Positions 16,001 to 24,143 are shown, numbered from the stretch's first letter. The stretch: 24,143 nt of DNA from DAIRET01 sp036795455 (GCA_036795455.1 DAIRET010000022.1:1-24143), one strand, 5' to 3'. The notes: a model not told the origin generated them from the sequence alone. Made by a program: numbers and translations.

Positions 16001-16089
16001 ACTTTTAATGCCAACAATTCCGAAAGTGATTGAGGAAATATTAAGTATGAATTTAATCCAAATATTAGTAGTAGAAATACTTTTCTCAT
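13054..16089 (-). CDS. Secreted subtilisin-family (S8) serine protease with T9SS sorting domain
   Basis: About 1011 residues. Signal peptide about 1-20. A prodomain-like region (about 25-125, ending before the catalytic domain) is followed by the subtilase core. The triad is visible: Asp in VLVVDTGIDWKHKDF (about 160), His in DANGHGTHVSG (about 238) and Ser in GTSMASPVCAGA (about 585), with the oxyanion Asn in SAGNEGS (about 343). Between Asn and Ser sits an insertion of about 150 residues (about 350-495) resembling a beta-sandwich. After the core come a jellyroll-like region (about 650-810), an FN3-like region (about 817-918) and the T9SS type A sorting domain (FTLMQNYPNPFNP to the end). It is probably exported by Sec, crosses the outer membrane by T9SS and is attached or released. 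ATG at 16089 is chosen; an in-frame TTG lies directly before it. It is 31 bases behind the giant surface protein gene. Confidence 0.95.
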   Translation of the reverse strand: MRKVFLLLIFGLNSYLIFPQSLSELLALKVAPELLSEIIKGKPELSNLESVSTALLNKNVVYKTEQGVFECVIRIKENSNIKNLPIQINSFSKNFAAARLTVDELIKLVEDQNIIYIYPGEVFYPTNDVAKGLIGANLVNLGYINNIEYSGKDVIVLVVDTGIDWKHKDFCEILDETKSRILFIWDQTDVRNTNTPEDRDDYNFSGLDYGVEYTQIEINDELDGTPTGVVLQTDANGHGTHVSGSACGNGANSENANYKYAGIAPEADIVFVKAGASSFSTVNLLNALEYAKGIANSTGKPVVVNMSLGGHGNAHDGTRDLDEKVDEFTSSGNGRVAVISAGNEGSSLIHISGTVNSGSEATISFSVPVYTPFAGIYNDYFLFDLWWNNDDDVSATVYTPNGYSHTQTAGTSGTGQTNDGYVYIYNSTDASHTNNDRRIQLQIYDGVEANPPTVGVWELKVQNNSANTMEYHGWLYSKTMNTSLVGANSQYTIGSPGTAISAITVGSYVSRWRWYASNNLNYSYGSPDRSDDISSFSSIGPTRDGRQKPDITAPGQAIISCTSSDASITASNIIDGHYHKNQGTSMASPVCAGAVALMLDYNSNLTANQIKDYLTNSTSSDSYTGAELPNNSWGYGKLNVFNAIGNIYTGFETTYQESFNYDSWISTTEDNIAKFEKIAVRFTPTEDGQVTGVFFHPSSTVNLTGSISFNIYTDNSGFPGVLLSAGSTTVEPDEIHKYSWNYIDLSSQNISVSAGTDYHIVLSNDFGDDLYFQYENSSIDNRSSKYEQDLIRGYQWNSFTSGDFRLRPVVSTNKSALPVEMNSFTAELVGSKVELNWQTATELNNYGFEIQRSILSMKQFEEWEVVGFIQGHGNSNSTKVYSFTDKNPSLGKLKYRLKQLDTDGGFSYSNEIEVDITPPTEFTLMQNYPNPFNPVTTIRYSIPSIFGFEALTVKLKVFDVLGNEIATLVNEPKTPGNYEVKFETGKLSSGIYIYRLESKGMIQVRKMMLLK
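13057..13641 (-). repeat. C-terminal FN3-like + T9SS sorting module, copy 1
   Basis: Protein module of about 195 residues in the protease, beginning LPVEMNSFTAEL, with WQTATELNNYGFE, GFIQGHGNSNS, YSFTDKN, YRLKQLDTDG and LMQNYPNPFNP in order, and ending RKMMLLK. The same order occurs in the other two cargo genes, and stretches around the GHGNSNS segment are also similar as DNA. Confidence 0.85.
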
Positions 16090-16120
16090 CAATCATCCAT
16101 CTTTATTTAACTTTCGAGAA

Positions 16121-19100
16121 TTATTTAATCATCATCATTTTCTTGACTTTAAATTTATCATCCCATTCTATCCGGTAAATAAAAACACCGGAAGCTAAGT
16201 TTGATGCATTAAAATCCACTTCGTGAAATCCCGCTTCAAGCTCTTCATTTAGGAGAGTTTTAATTTCCTCTCCTAATATATTAAATAATTTCAAAGTAAC
16301 CTTGTTATTATTTGCACCGGGAGGAATGGTAAATTTAATTTTCGTTTGAGCATTAAAAGGATTCGGATAATTCTGCATTAAAGTAAATTCAGTCGGTAGA
16401 GTTACATCAACTTCAACTTCATTGCTATATTCAAATGAACCGTCGGTATCAATCATTTTTAATCGGTATAAATATTTTCCGCTTTTTAAGTTTTTATCTG
16501 TAAAGGAATAAGATTTGACTGAATTACTATTTCCATGTCCTTGAACGAACCCAACCGTTTGCCACGTTTCACCTTTTACGTTTGAATTTTCACATCTCGC
16601 AACTTCAAAGCCGTAATTATCAACTTCGGTAGCTGTTTCCCAGAATAAAGTGACGGAATTATTTTTAATACTTGTGAAAAGGGTTAGCAATTCAACAGGT
16701 AATAATTCATCGGTAGATTTAATTACAAGCCCGTCATTACCTACAAAGTAACCTGTTACCGTTCCATTAAGTGGTTTCAATAGTGAACCTGAGTTAATAG
16801 GATGAACATCCTTTATTTCTTTATTTGTATTTGATTCCATTTGTTTCCAGTTTCTACCTCCGTCTGAAGTCCAGAAAACACCTCCTTTATCGTCGTTTGC
16901 AACAGCAACGTTTGTTGAAAGAAATTCGACCTTTGTTAAACTATTATTAGTTGGTATACTGGCTTCAGTCCAATTATTACCACCGTCAGTTGTAAATTGA
17001 ACTCCTTCTCCAACCATAATTCCATTCGTTGCGTTGGAAAAATTAACATCTAATGTTTGAATAATGCCATTACTATGATTTTCATCCCAATTAGACCCGT
17101 TATCTGTTGAAACCAGTAATTGATAATTTGAAGTAAATCCGAAAGCTCCGATACTACCTGTTCTAACAATCGCAAAAAGTTTACCATCCTTATTATCTGT
17201 TAAACTTACTAATTCATTCCCTCCCAAGCTAAGACCAGCGCTCTCTTGTTTCCATGTAGCTCCTTGATCCGTTGAAACCAACATTACGTTATTAATGTTA
17301 TCGCTTCCCCATGCAATAACTTTATTTTGATCAATTACATGAAGGCTTTCTAGTTTAATATTTTGATTATCCTGTCTTAGAATATTCCATGTATTACCTC
17401 CATCTGTAGTTTTTAAAATTGTATTCCCTTCGGGAGAAACAGCAAAACCAATCAACGATGTAACCATTTTTATATCTGTCATTTTACCCGAAAAACTTGA
17501 AGGGAGGTTTATTTTATTCCAATTTGACCCTTGATTTGTTGATTTATATAAACCGTCATCATTTGCAACAATAAGATTGTTTTCGCCGGGGGATTGAATA
17601 GAGTAGTTGTTCCCGTTAAACGCTCTTGTTTGAACATTGCTGAAAGTTTCTCCTCCATTGGTAGTTTTAGCAATTGTTCCGGCATCACCAACAATCAATG
17701 CATTATTTTCATCTTTATCAACTATTACATTTAAAGTGTTTGGATTAAATACATCAACCCAAGAACTATAACCCCAAGTTTCCCCACCATCGATTGAGTA
17801 TAAGCCAACTCCATCCTGTCCAACAACACAAATTCTGGAATCGCTGTCTGCAAAAAATTTAACCGAAACTAATTCAGAGCCGACATTAAGTTTCTCCTGC
17901 CAGCTCCAGCCGCCGTCAAGAGAGACATAAATCTTTCCGCTTCCAATAGCAACTAATTTACCCGACGAGTTTTTGGCTATATCTTTAAAGTTTACATTAC
18001 TCGGAGCCCCTGTAGATGATGGACCGCCCCATGTTCCGGATCCTGATTGATAAGATACTATTCCTCCATTTCCAACAGCCCATAAATCATTAGTCCCAAA
18101 TTTTCTCGCTTTATTTATGTCTATGTCCGGATAAGTCTCTGATTTATCTATAAAGCTTGTTCCACCGTTAGTAGATTCAAAACATTTAAAACCATCAGCC
18201 TGATTTAACTCTAAAAAAGCAATTACTTTCCCCATCTCTTCATCTGAGATTATTGATGATACCGGGCTGCCGGTTGCGAATTTATTTCCGCTGCCATCAA
18301 CCGGTTCTCCAATCCACCAGTTTTCACCGCCGTTTGTAGTCTTACCGATAACCCCATTTCCATAACTATCAACTCCGCATGTGTAACCTACGGATTCTGA
18401 GGAGAAATCCAATCCATATAAGCGTCCGTTAAACCCGTCAATCTTATGTTTCGTGCTGAATGTTGTACCGCCATCAGTAGATTTAACAAAAGTACCGTAA
18501 TCACCTACTGCAAACACCGTATTATTAACTTTGGTAGCAGCATTTAAATTATTGGGTGTTATCGGTGGATGAATTGTATTATTTGAATTTGGCTCGCTTG
18601 ATGAGTTCTCTGTAATATCTAATCTTGTTGATACGTTAGTGGTTCCATTCCAAATTCCACCGCCGGAGGAACTGTGTCCTCCGTATTGAGTTGTTCCGCT
18701 TGGAAGTGTTGCTTTTGTTGCGACATAATATGTTCCTACCTGAAGTTCACTACCGACATCACCTGTATATTCATGTTTATTATCTACTTTTTGAACGAAC
18801 TCCGCCTCAATTTTATTTGAGGAAGGCCAGGTAGATGGGGGTGTATCCGTAGTATTGTAAACAAAGTGCATTGTAATAGCGGGAGATTCGAATTCTTTTG
18901 TAGTTACTTGAGTTACTTCAACTCTCCCTTTGAATTCCGTACTATTTCTTCTTTTTACCGAAGGGTATTCCGGTGGTGTAACCGGAGGAATAAGTGTAAT
19001 AATAGGAATATTATTTGTTTCAACAGTTAATACTCCCGAGACATAACTTGTTCCATTCCAGAAACCGCCGCCGTCGGTGCTGAGACCTCCATACTGATAT

Positions 19101-22100
19101 TGACCGTTTTCAATTAAAAATCTGCTTGCATAGTAATAAGTACCGGGAGCTAAGTTAGCACCAATCCATGCAGTATAAACATCTCTGTTGTTTTCGGCAT
19201 CTCCGTTATAAGTTGCAGATTTCCAATTTGTCCATGTGTTGGGATTTGTATTGAGTGAACTATATCCAATCCAGCAAGTTATTCCGGCACCCTGTCCGGA
19301 ACCATTTGTAACACCGTCTTTGTAAACACGCGCATATACTGTTAGTCCTTCTCCCTCTAAACGGCTTGCATTTGCGGGATCGTGTAAGTTACACCAATCT
19401 AATGCCGCTTCAGAAACTGTGTTTTCATATGCCCCGATTGTTGGAGTTGATCCGTTTCTACTAACATTTTCGATGTCTGTTGTAATTCCTGTAACAGGCG
19501 TCCCTGCAGAGGCTAAAGGTGAACCCGATAAAGGTTTGAGGCTTGTTTCAGATAAGAATTTTGGATATTGATTAATAGAGTTCGCATCCTGCCCGCTTGC
19601 AGTTTGCCAATCCGCCAAAGTGTATTTGTCAGAATTTAACCAATAACTCAGAACCGTTCCAATGCCGTTAACGTAAAAATCATTATAGTTAGAATTCAAT
19701 ACACCAGTGGTATTGCTTAAGTAAATCGAATAGTGAGCCCCACTCCCTCCGTTATTGTACCTGCAGTTATAAAAAACATTATTTTTAATACTAAGAGTGC
19801 CTACTTCCTCTCTTTTCCTTAATGAATAACTTTTACTGCTGCCGGAAGTTAAGCTGCCGCCAATATAAATTGAATTGTAATAAAGGTTAATATAATTATT
19901 GGTATACATAGCAATGTCAATTCCATCAACTGTACCGGTTGTTGTTGGAGATAAAATAATAGAATTATTCTCAATCGAAATCTTTCCGCTGCTGAAAGAA
20001 TTTGATAAATAAATCCCCTTTATTTCGGATGATGCAGTTCCGTTAAGAGAATGAATTTTATTTTTGGAAATCGTAAGAACCTCCGTACCCGGATCAGAAA
20101 TGAGTATACCATTAACATTCGTAAAAGTTGAAGCAACCTCCAAAAGGATTTCATTCTTTTCGATTAATCCTCCATTTAAACTGTATAAATAAATTCCGGC
20201 ACTTAAGAAATCGTAGATTGTGTTTCCTGTAATTGTGTTGTTTGAGTTTGTTGAATTACCGAAATAAATACCATATCTTGATCTCAAATCGTTGTTTACG
20301 TTACCGATAAAGCAATCCTGAATAATATTGTTTTCGTTGTTACCGGAACTGAAGAAGATAGTTCCGTTATAAGCCGAACTTGAACCCCCTTCTACAACAA
20401 CGCTTTTAATTGTGTTTTGTGAAGCCCCGTTTTTAAAGGTCAATACGGGTGCAGAATTGTTTCTATTTCTGAAGAGCAAAAGATATTTATCACTTCCGTA
20501 TGAGCCGTCAATCGTAACTTTATCCGCACCGTTAAATGTAATTAAACCGTTAACAGAATTGCCGTGGATTACTCTGCTATTTGCATCTTTCGGTTGGATA
20601 GAGATAGTGTATAGAACCTCTTCAAGAGATTCGTTCAGTGCAACTTCCCCCGTTTCTTCAATGTCGGAAGTTATTTTAGCAGTGATATTGCCGGTAACAA
20701 CTCTGTCGTTTATTGCCTTGAATAAACCGGAGGAACTATTTGCAGTTAATGAAGTATAGGTTTGCCCAAAACCAACTAAAATTTCGCCGCTTACTGACTG
20801 CAGGATGTTATAATTATTTATTGTTCCGGTAATAGGAAAAGCTGATGAACCGAGGTTAACGCTTGTAGGGGGAGAATCAAAAATTCCCGAGTTAATTTTA
20901 ATGTGCGGTGTGGAAGCAAGGTCTTGTGCAACTACAAAATATTGAATAACATCTCCCGGTGAAACTCCTCCATCAGTTAATTTTGTATAATCAATAGTAA
21001 AGTTAAAAACACCTTCGTTAAGGGAACCTTCGACCCATTTCCAACCATTATCTGTGCTGGTATTACCTACATAACCATTAGCATTAGTAGATTTTTTATA
21101 GTAAACTCTGGGTGCGGTTCCGCTCGTTGTGTTTACATTGCTCGGATCAACAATAATAACATCCCTGAAAATCCGTGTAGAACCATTGCCACCGGTTCCC
21201 ATAGATTCATAGGAAATATATGGAGGATTCTCATCCAGCAAAGTAAAATTGCCTTCATCTGCACCCACATCGGGATAATAATTATGCCGTGCATTATCAT
21301 CAAAATCGTTACTGATTGTGATCGGAGTATTTATTGGAACACCCCCCGACTCCACTCTTGTAGCAGTTCCCGAACTAATATGCAAATTATACGGGGTTGA
21401 ACTGCTGTTTATAAATGGCGGAGTTTCTGAAAACGAATATTCATCTCTGGGAGTTACCCGGTTTTTGAAATCGGTAATAGACTGATCCGAATTTGTTCCA
21501 TCATAATAAATCAGGTTATTTGCTCCGGGGGTTCCGGCATAAAAACAATTACTATTTGAGTTTGTTGAATAAGTAGATAAATCCGTTCCGCTTCTCCTTA
21601 ATGCCGTTGTTTTATAAGAACCTGAGGGGGTTGAATTGTTAATAACAATATTATTACGCAAATCAATGTTATTGTTGGAATGAGAATAGATGCCGGCACT
21701 CCCGAAATTCGTCCCTGAACTTGATGCATTTAGGAAAATAGTGTTGAAATAGATGCCTAAAAATTTATTATTTGATCCACCGATTTCCGAAAAATAAATT
21801 CCTGCTACCGCATTATCTGTCCCATCGGAATTAGGAGCTTTTAAGTCAGAAATAAAATTATTATAAATATATAAGTCAAAACTGCTATATGAGTTTGTTG
21901 CATAATATGTTCCATACACTTTAACAGATGAAGCTGCACTACTTGATAGATTATAAATCTGATTTCTATATAAGTGAGAAGTTCCGTAACCGTTATAGTA
22001 GAGACCGATTAATTCAGAACCTGAAGTGTTAATGGTATGTATATGATTTAAATATATATTAATATTACTTCCACCTGCATATACAGCACGAATAATTCCT

Positions 22101-23476
22101 GCCGCCGTGATGTTATTTATGGCATTATTGTAAATATTGCTTTGACTTGAAGTTGTGCTGTAGATTGCATATGTATTTCCGGAACCACCGGTCAAGTGTG
22201 AAAATGTATTGTTATAAATATTTCTTGTATAGTATCCGCCCATCGCATAAATAACAGTCATTGAAGAGGAACTACCTATCTGGATATTGGAAAAATTGTT
22301 ATTGTAAACAGCTTCTGTTCCAGAACCAAATGGACCATTTGAATTGTAATAACAATATAAATTTCCCGATGTTATAAAACTTCCGCTTGTTTGATTACCC
22401 GAAATCGTTTTATTAGAAGTATTGTTATCGGAATAAATGAGATATGTAGTGGAAGTTGATGAAATTGTGCCTGATGAAAACGTGTTGTTACTGTATGTTT
22501 CGGAAGTCACACCATTCTTATTGTAAATATAGTTTGTTGTTCCAATAGAACTGGATAAAGTTATGTTGTTATTGTTTGCGATTACATCTCCAGAAATTGC
22601 ATTCTGAAAAGTTGGTTTATTAAATAGTATTCCATATGGATAAGCACATTGGTCTGAGCTTATGATAGTATTATAAGATGCAGTAGGATTGTTTACATAT
22701 AGAAAAAAGATTCCATAGGGGACATTACTACTTTCAGCCCCAAAGTATTGGATTGTATTACCTGCACCGCTTTGGCCTATCGTTATATTATTATCATAAT
22801 ATGTAGAGTTATTGTATCCTAAGCTATAAATGCCAATAAAAACGTTTTTAATCGTATTGGAAATTATTGTAATATTTTGATTTTTTCCATCATTCGATGT
22901 TACAGTTACTCCTGCATTACCATTAGGTGATGTTGTTCCATTACCAATATAAATTCCTATAACGTAATCACTGTTTTTTTTCATCTCAATTGTACAGTTC
23001 TTTATAGTTATATTCTGGCAGCCGTTAGTTCCGCTTGGTTTATGAAACATATAGCCGTATTCAATTGCATTTTCGTTCGCCAGTAAATCTATTCCGTCGA
23101 ATGTAACATAATCGGAGCCTTCAATTTTGATGAGAGCATCTCCATCACCACCTACTGCAGAAGTAGCTTTTTCTCCATAATCAGTTCTTGTGATTTTTGG
23201 ATTATTACCCGAACCGCTTTTCTGAAAAACAATTGGATTTGAAGAAGTGCCGGTTGCAGTTAATGAAATTGTTGAGGTGATATTTTTAGTATGTCCGGCA
23301 GCGATGTTAAAAGTTACTCCGCCGGAACCGACTCCCGAACTGTTAAGTGCGGTAATAGCCGAGGCAATGGTTTCGTAATCACCACCGCTTCCGACAGTTT
23401 TGGTTCCGGATAGTTGGGCAAGACTGTTTCCGCACAAAACAAAAACGATAATGACGATCGGTAAAAAGGTCTTCAT
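16121..23476 (-). CDS. Giant secreted surface protein: beta-helices, Asp-box repeats and T9SS sorting domain
   Basis: 2451 residues. A signal peptide (about 1-20, ends in SLAQ) precedes a long Asn/Ser/Thr/Tyr-rich right-handed beta-helix region (about 25-730) with repeated 'I-x-N-N-x-I' coils. Residues about 745-890 form a linker domain; a second beta-helix follows at about 895-1350. Two related ~125-residue beta domains (about 1360-1622) each end in a QYGG-x-S-x3-GG-x-WNGT motif. About 1640-2250 holds twelve Asp-box units (S/T-x-D/N-x-G-x-x-W/F, e.g. SIDGGETW, TTDGGNTW, TSDGGRNW), as in sialidase/Ycf48-like propellers. It ends in the FN3-like region (from LPVELLTLF, about 2258) and a T9SS sorting domain (LMQNYPNPFNAQ to MMMIK). 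No catalytic residues are recognised. A surface adhesin or polysaccharide-binding role is inferred. The start is supported by AGGAGT four bases upstream. The upstream cargo gene ends 16 bases before. Confidence 0.92.
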   Translation of the reverse strand: MKTFLPIVIIVFVLCGNSLAQLSGTKTVGSGGDYETIASAITALNSSGVGSGGVTFNIAAGHTKNITSTISLTATGTSSNPIVFQKSGSGNNPKITRTDYGEKATSAVGGDGDALIKIEGSDYVTFDGIDLLANENAIEYGYMFHKPSGTNGCQNITIKNCTIEMKKNSDYVIGIYIGNGTTSPNGNAGVTVTSNDGKNQNITIISNTIKNVFIGIYSLGYNNSTYYDNNITIGQSGAGNTIQYFGAESSNVPYGIFFLYVNNPTASYNTIISSDQCAYPYGILFNKPTFQNAISGDVIANNNNITLSSSIGTTNYIYNKNGVTSETYSNNTFSSGTISSTSTTYLIYSDNNTSNKTISGNQTSGSFITSGNLYCYYNSNGPFGSGTEAVYNNNFSNIQIGSSSSMTVIYAMGGYYTRNIYNNTFSHLTGGSGNTYAIYSTTSSQSNIYNNAINNITAAGIIRAVYAGGSNINIYLNHIHTINTSGSELIGLYYNGYGTSHLYRNQIYNLSSSAASSVKVYGTYYATNSYSSFDLYIYNNFISDLKAPNSDGTDNAVAGIYFSEIGGSNNKFLGIYFNTIFLNASSSGTNFGSAGIYSHSNNNIDLRNNIVINNSTPSGSYKTTALRRSGTDLSTYSTNSNSNCFYAGTPGANNLIYYDGTNSDQSITDFKNRVTPRDEYSFSETPPFINSSSTPYNLHISSGTATRVESGGVPINTPITISNDFDDNARHNYYPDVGADEGNFTLLDENPPYISYESMGTGGNGSTRIFRDVIIVDPSNVNTTSGTAPRVYYKKSTNANGYVGNTSTDNGWKWVEGSLNEGVFNFTIDYTKLTDGGVSPGDVIQYFVVAQDLASTPHIKINSGIFDSPPTSVNLGSSAFPITGTINNYNILQSVSGEILVGFGQTYTSLTANSSSGLFKAINDRVVTGNITAKITSDIEETGEVALNESLEEVLYTISIQPKDANSRVIHGNSVNGLITFNGADKVTIDGSYGSDKYLLLFRNRNNSAPVLTFKNGASQNTIKSVVVEGGSSSAYNGTIFFSSGNNENNIIQDCFIGNVNNDLRSRYGIYFGNSTNSNNTITGNTIYDFLSAGIYLYSLNGGLIEKNEILLEVASTFTNVNGILISDPGTEVLTISKNKIHSLNGTASSEIKGIYLSNSFSSGKISIENNSIILSPTTTGTVDGIDIAMYTNNYINLYYNSIYIGGSLTSGSSKSYSLRKREEVGTLSIKNNVFYNCRYNNGGSGAHYSIYLSNTTGVLNSNYNDFYVNGIGTVLSYWLNSDKYTLADWQTASGQDANSINQYPKFLSETSLKPLSGSPLASAGTPVTGITTDIENVSRNGSTPTIGAYENTVSEAALDWCNLHDPANASRLEGEGLTVYARVYKDGVTNGSGQGAGITCWIGYSSLNTNPNTWTNWKSATYNGDAENNRDVYTAWIGANLAPGTYYYASRFLIENGQYQYGGLSTDGGGFWNGTSYVSGVLTVETNNIPIITLIPPVTPPEYPSVKRRNSTEFKGRVEVTQVTTKEFESPAITMHFVYNTTDTPPSTWPSSNKIEAEFVQKVDNKHEYTGDVGSELQVGTYYVATKATLPSGTTQYGGHSSSGGGIWNGTTNVSTRLDITENSSSEPNSNNTIHPPITPNNLNAATKVNNTVFAVGDYGTFVKSTDGGTTFSTKHKIDGFNGRLYGLDFSSESVGYTCGVDSYGNGVIGKTTNGGENWWIGEPVDGSGNKFATGSPVSSIISDEEMGKVIAFLELNQADGFKCFESTNGGTSFIDKSETYPDIDINKARKFGTNDLWAVGNGGIVSYQSGSGTWGGPSSTGAPSNVNFKDIAKNSSGKLVAIGSGKIYVSLDGGWSWQEKLNVGSELVSVKFFADSDSRICVVGQDGVGLYSIDGGETWGYSSWVDVFNPNTLNVIVDKDENNALIVGDAGTIAKTTNGGETFSNVQTRAFNGNNYSIQSPGENNLIVANDDGLYKSTNQGSNWNKINLPSSFSGKMTDIKMVTSLIGFAVSPEGNTILKTTDGGNTWNILRQDNQNIKLESLHVIDQNKVIAWGSDNINNVMLVSTDQGATWKQESAGLSLGGNELVSLTDNKDGKLFAIVRTGSIGAFGFTSNYQLLVSTDNGSNWDENHSNGIIQTLDVNFSNATNGIMVGEGVQFTTDGGNNWTEASIPTNNSLTKVEFLSTNVAVANDDKGGVFWTSDGGRNWKQMESNTNKEIKDVHPINSGSLLKPLNGTVTGYFVGNDGLVIKSTDELLPVELLTLFTSIKNNSVTLFWETATEVDNYGFEVARCENSNVKGETWQTVGFVQGHGNSNSVKSYSFTDKNLKSGKYLYRLKMIDTDGSFEYSNEVEVDVTLPTEFTLMQNYPNPFNAQTKIKFTIPPGANNNKVTLKLFNILGEEIKTLLNEELEAGFHEVDFNASNLASGVFIYRIEWDDKFKVKKMMMIK
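16124..16702 (-). repeat. C-terminal FN3-like + T9SS sorting module, copy 2
   Basis: The last ~193 residues of the giant protein: LPVELLTLF, WETATEVDNYGFEVA, GFVQGHGNSNS, YSFTDKN, YRLKMIDTDGSFEYSNEVE and LMQNYPNPFNAQ in order. It shares long near-identical peptide stretches with copies 1 and 3, while the regions before the module in the two complete proteins are unrelated to each other. Confidence 0.85.
16843..18484 (-). repeat. Twelve Asp-box (BNR-like) units in the giant surface protein
   Basis: Units in coding order: STDGGTTF, TTNGGENW, STNGGTSF, SLDGGWSW, SIDGGETW, TTNGGETF, STNQGSNW, TTDGGNTW, STDQGATW, STDNGSNW, TTDGGNNW and TSDGGRNW. Spacing is about 40-60 residues, as expected for blades of one or two beta-propellers. 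The units have diverged in between, so this is an old amplification. Asp boxes are structural turns and do not by themselves imply sialidase activity; no Arg triad or FRIP motif is seen. Confidence 0.85.
18605..19400 (-). repeat. Tandem duplicated ~125-residue beta domain in the giant protein
   Basis: Two successive domains end in closely related motifs: YQYGGLSTDGGGFWNGTSYV (about 19035-19100) and TQYGGHSSSGGGIWNGTTNV (about 18625-18695), each preceded by a 'GTYYxA/V' strand. They are offset by about 400 bases and remain recognisable in the DNA. This is a tandem internal duplication of a domain whose function I do not recognise. Confidence 0.75.
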
Positions 23477-23480
23477 AAAA

Positions 23481-23486
23481 ACTCCT
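23481..23486 (-). promoter_or_regulatory. Shine-Dalgarno site of the giant surface protein gene
   Basis: AGGAGT on the minus strand, four bases before the ATG at 23476. It lies in the 16-base gap after the preceding cargo gene and supports this start codon and cotranscription. Confidence 0.7.
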
Positions 23487-23492
23487 AAAGTT

Positions 23493-24143
23493 TTATTTTA
23501 ACACTACTAATTTTCTTGTATTTATATAGGTCTTTGCATTCGAGTTATTAGCTGCTACCATCCTATAAACATATACCCCCGATGCCAATCGTAACTTTGA
23601 TGCATTCACTTCTATCGTGTAATATCCGGCTTCTTGCTGATGGTTCACGAGCGTTGCTGCTCTTTCTCCGGTAATAGAATAAAGTTCAATCTTCACTTCT
23701 GAATTGACGGGTAACTGATACTCAATCTTCGTAGTCGGATTAAATGGATTCGGATAGTTTTGAGACAAATAATATTCGTTTGGAAGTCCAATCTCCGCAT
23801 CAACTACCGGACTATATTCGAAAGAGCCGTCGGTATTGATGATCTTTAATCTGTAACTATATTTGCCAAAATTTAATTTTTCATCAGTAAAAGAGTATGA
23901 ATGCGGAGAATTACTATTCCCTTGTCCTTGAATAAACCCAACCGTTTGCCACGTTTTACTTTTGACGTTTGAATTTTCAGATTTTTCAATTTCAAAGCCG
24001 TAATTATCAACTTCGGTTGATGTTTGCCAGGTTAGCGAGACGGAGTTTCGCTCAACTTTTGCGGTAAATGAGTTCAGTTCAACAGGAAGGGGATTTTCAC
24101 TATCTCCTCCCAATGTAAATTCGGAAAAACTGGTTTGTCCCGT
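23493..24143 (-). CDS. T9SS cargo protein, C-terminal fragment (5' end outside window)
   Basis: The frame is open to the right edge, giving about 216 visible residues; the first ATG-like position inside is really a TTG (24111-24113) within the running frame, so the true start lies outside the window. The visible N-terminal stretch TGQTSFSEFTLGG is the junction typical of the end of a preceding domain. Then comes the FN3-like region (LPVELNSFTAKV, WQTSTEVDNYGFEIEKS, GFIQGQGNSNS, YRLKIINTDGSFEYS) and the T9SS sorting domain (LSQNYPNPFNPTTKIEYQLP to KLVVLK). What the missing N-terminal part does cannot be told. The stop is 16 bases before the giant protein's ATG, so the genes are probably in one operon. 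Confidence 0.9.
   Translation of the reverse strand, partial: TGQTSFSEFTLGGDSENPLPVELNSFTAKVERNSVSLTWQTSTEVDNYGFEIEKSENSNVKSKTWQTVGFIQGQGNSNSPHSYSFTDEKLNFGKYSYRLKIINTDGSFEYSPVVDAEIGLPNEYYLSQNYPNPFNPTTKIEYQLPVNSEVKIELYSITGERAATLVNHQQEAGYYTIEVNASKLRLASGVYVYRMVAANNSNAKTYINTRKLVVLK
23496..24089 (-). repeat. C-terminal FN3-like + T9SS sorting module, copy 3
   Basis: From LPVELNSFTAKV to the C-terminus of the partial cargo protein. Compared with copy 2, the DNA around 23925-23985 and 16540-16600 (encoding VKSKTWQTVGFIQGQG versus VKGETWQTVGFVQGHG) is nearly identical over several dozen bases. This points to recent duplication or gene conversion between neighbours. Confidence 0.85.

Noticed and set aside
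16843..18484. Sialidase activity from the Asp boxes
   Set aside because: Asp boxes are structural and occur in many non-enzymatic propellers; no arginine triad, FRIP motif or catalytic Tyr/Glu pair was seen.
24111..24113. Start codon (TTG) for the rightmost cargo gene giving a 206-residue protein
   Set aside because: The frame remains open to the window edge and reads TGQTSFSEFT before the TTG, so the gene is a fragment with its start outside.

Overview
The window reads as AT-rich genomic DNA from a member of the Bacteroidetes/Chlorobi supergroup, most likely an Ignavibacteria-type organism. This is inferred from three C-terminal modules carrying the 'NYPNPFN' sorting signature of type IX secretion (T9SS) cargo and from the make-up of the pilus genes; no rRNA or other phylogenetic marker is present. 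All twelve genes I accept lie on the minus strand, so transcription runs from high to low coordinates. I found no tRNA, rRNA, CRISPR array or insertion sequence.

Right part (24143 to 13054): three consecutive T9SS cargo genes. They are the C-terminal piece of a protein that begins outside the window, a 2451-residue surface protein (two beta-helix regions, a duplicated beta domain, an Asp-box propeller-like region and a sorting domain), and a subtilisin-family protease of about 1011 residues with the same C-terminal module. Gaps of 16 and 31 bases suggest one transcript. The shared C-terminal module is also similar at the DNA level.

Middle (13053 to 11747): two paralogous small proteins with the identical N-terminus MGQQQLLLIV, proposed as non-canonical pilins. 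The second has a strong AGGAGG ribosome binding site and is followed by a 13-bp rho-independent terminator, which separates the pilins from the assembly genes.

Left part (11746 to 1): a tightly packed block of nine genes with translational overlaps: PilC/GspF platform protein, PilB/GspE assembly ATPase, PilT-like ATPase, a PilM-PilN fusion, a PilO-PilP-like fusion, a short secretin, a single-domain response regulator, a hybrid histidine kinase, and a degenerate receiver fused to a histidine-kinase dimerisation domain that runs off the left edge. This looks like a complete, condensed type IV pilus machine cotranscribed with its own phosphorelay. The least conventional content is the pilin pair without a standard prepilin motif, the two fusions that merge PilM, N, O and P into two polypeptides, the small secretin and the pseudo-receiver. 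No prepilin peptidase gene is visible here.
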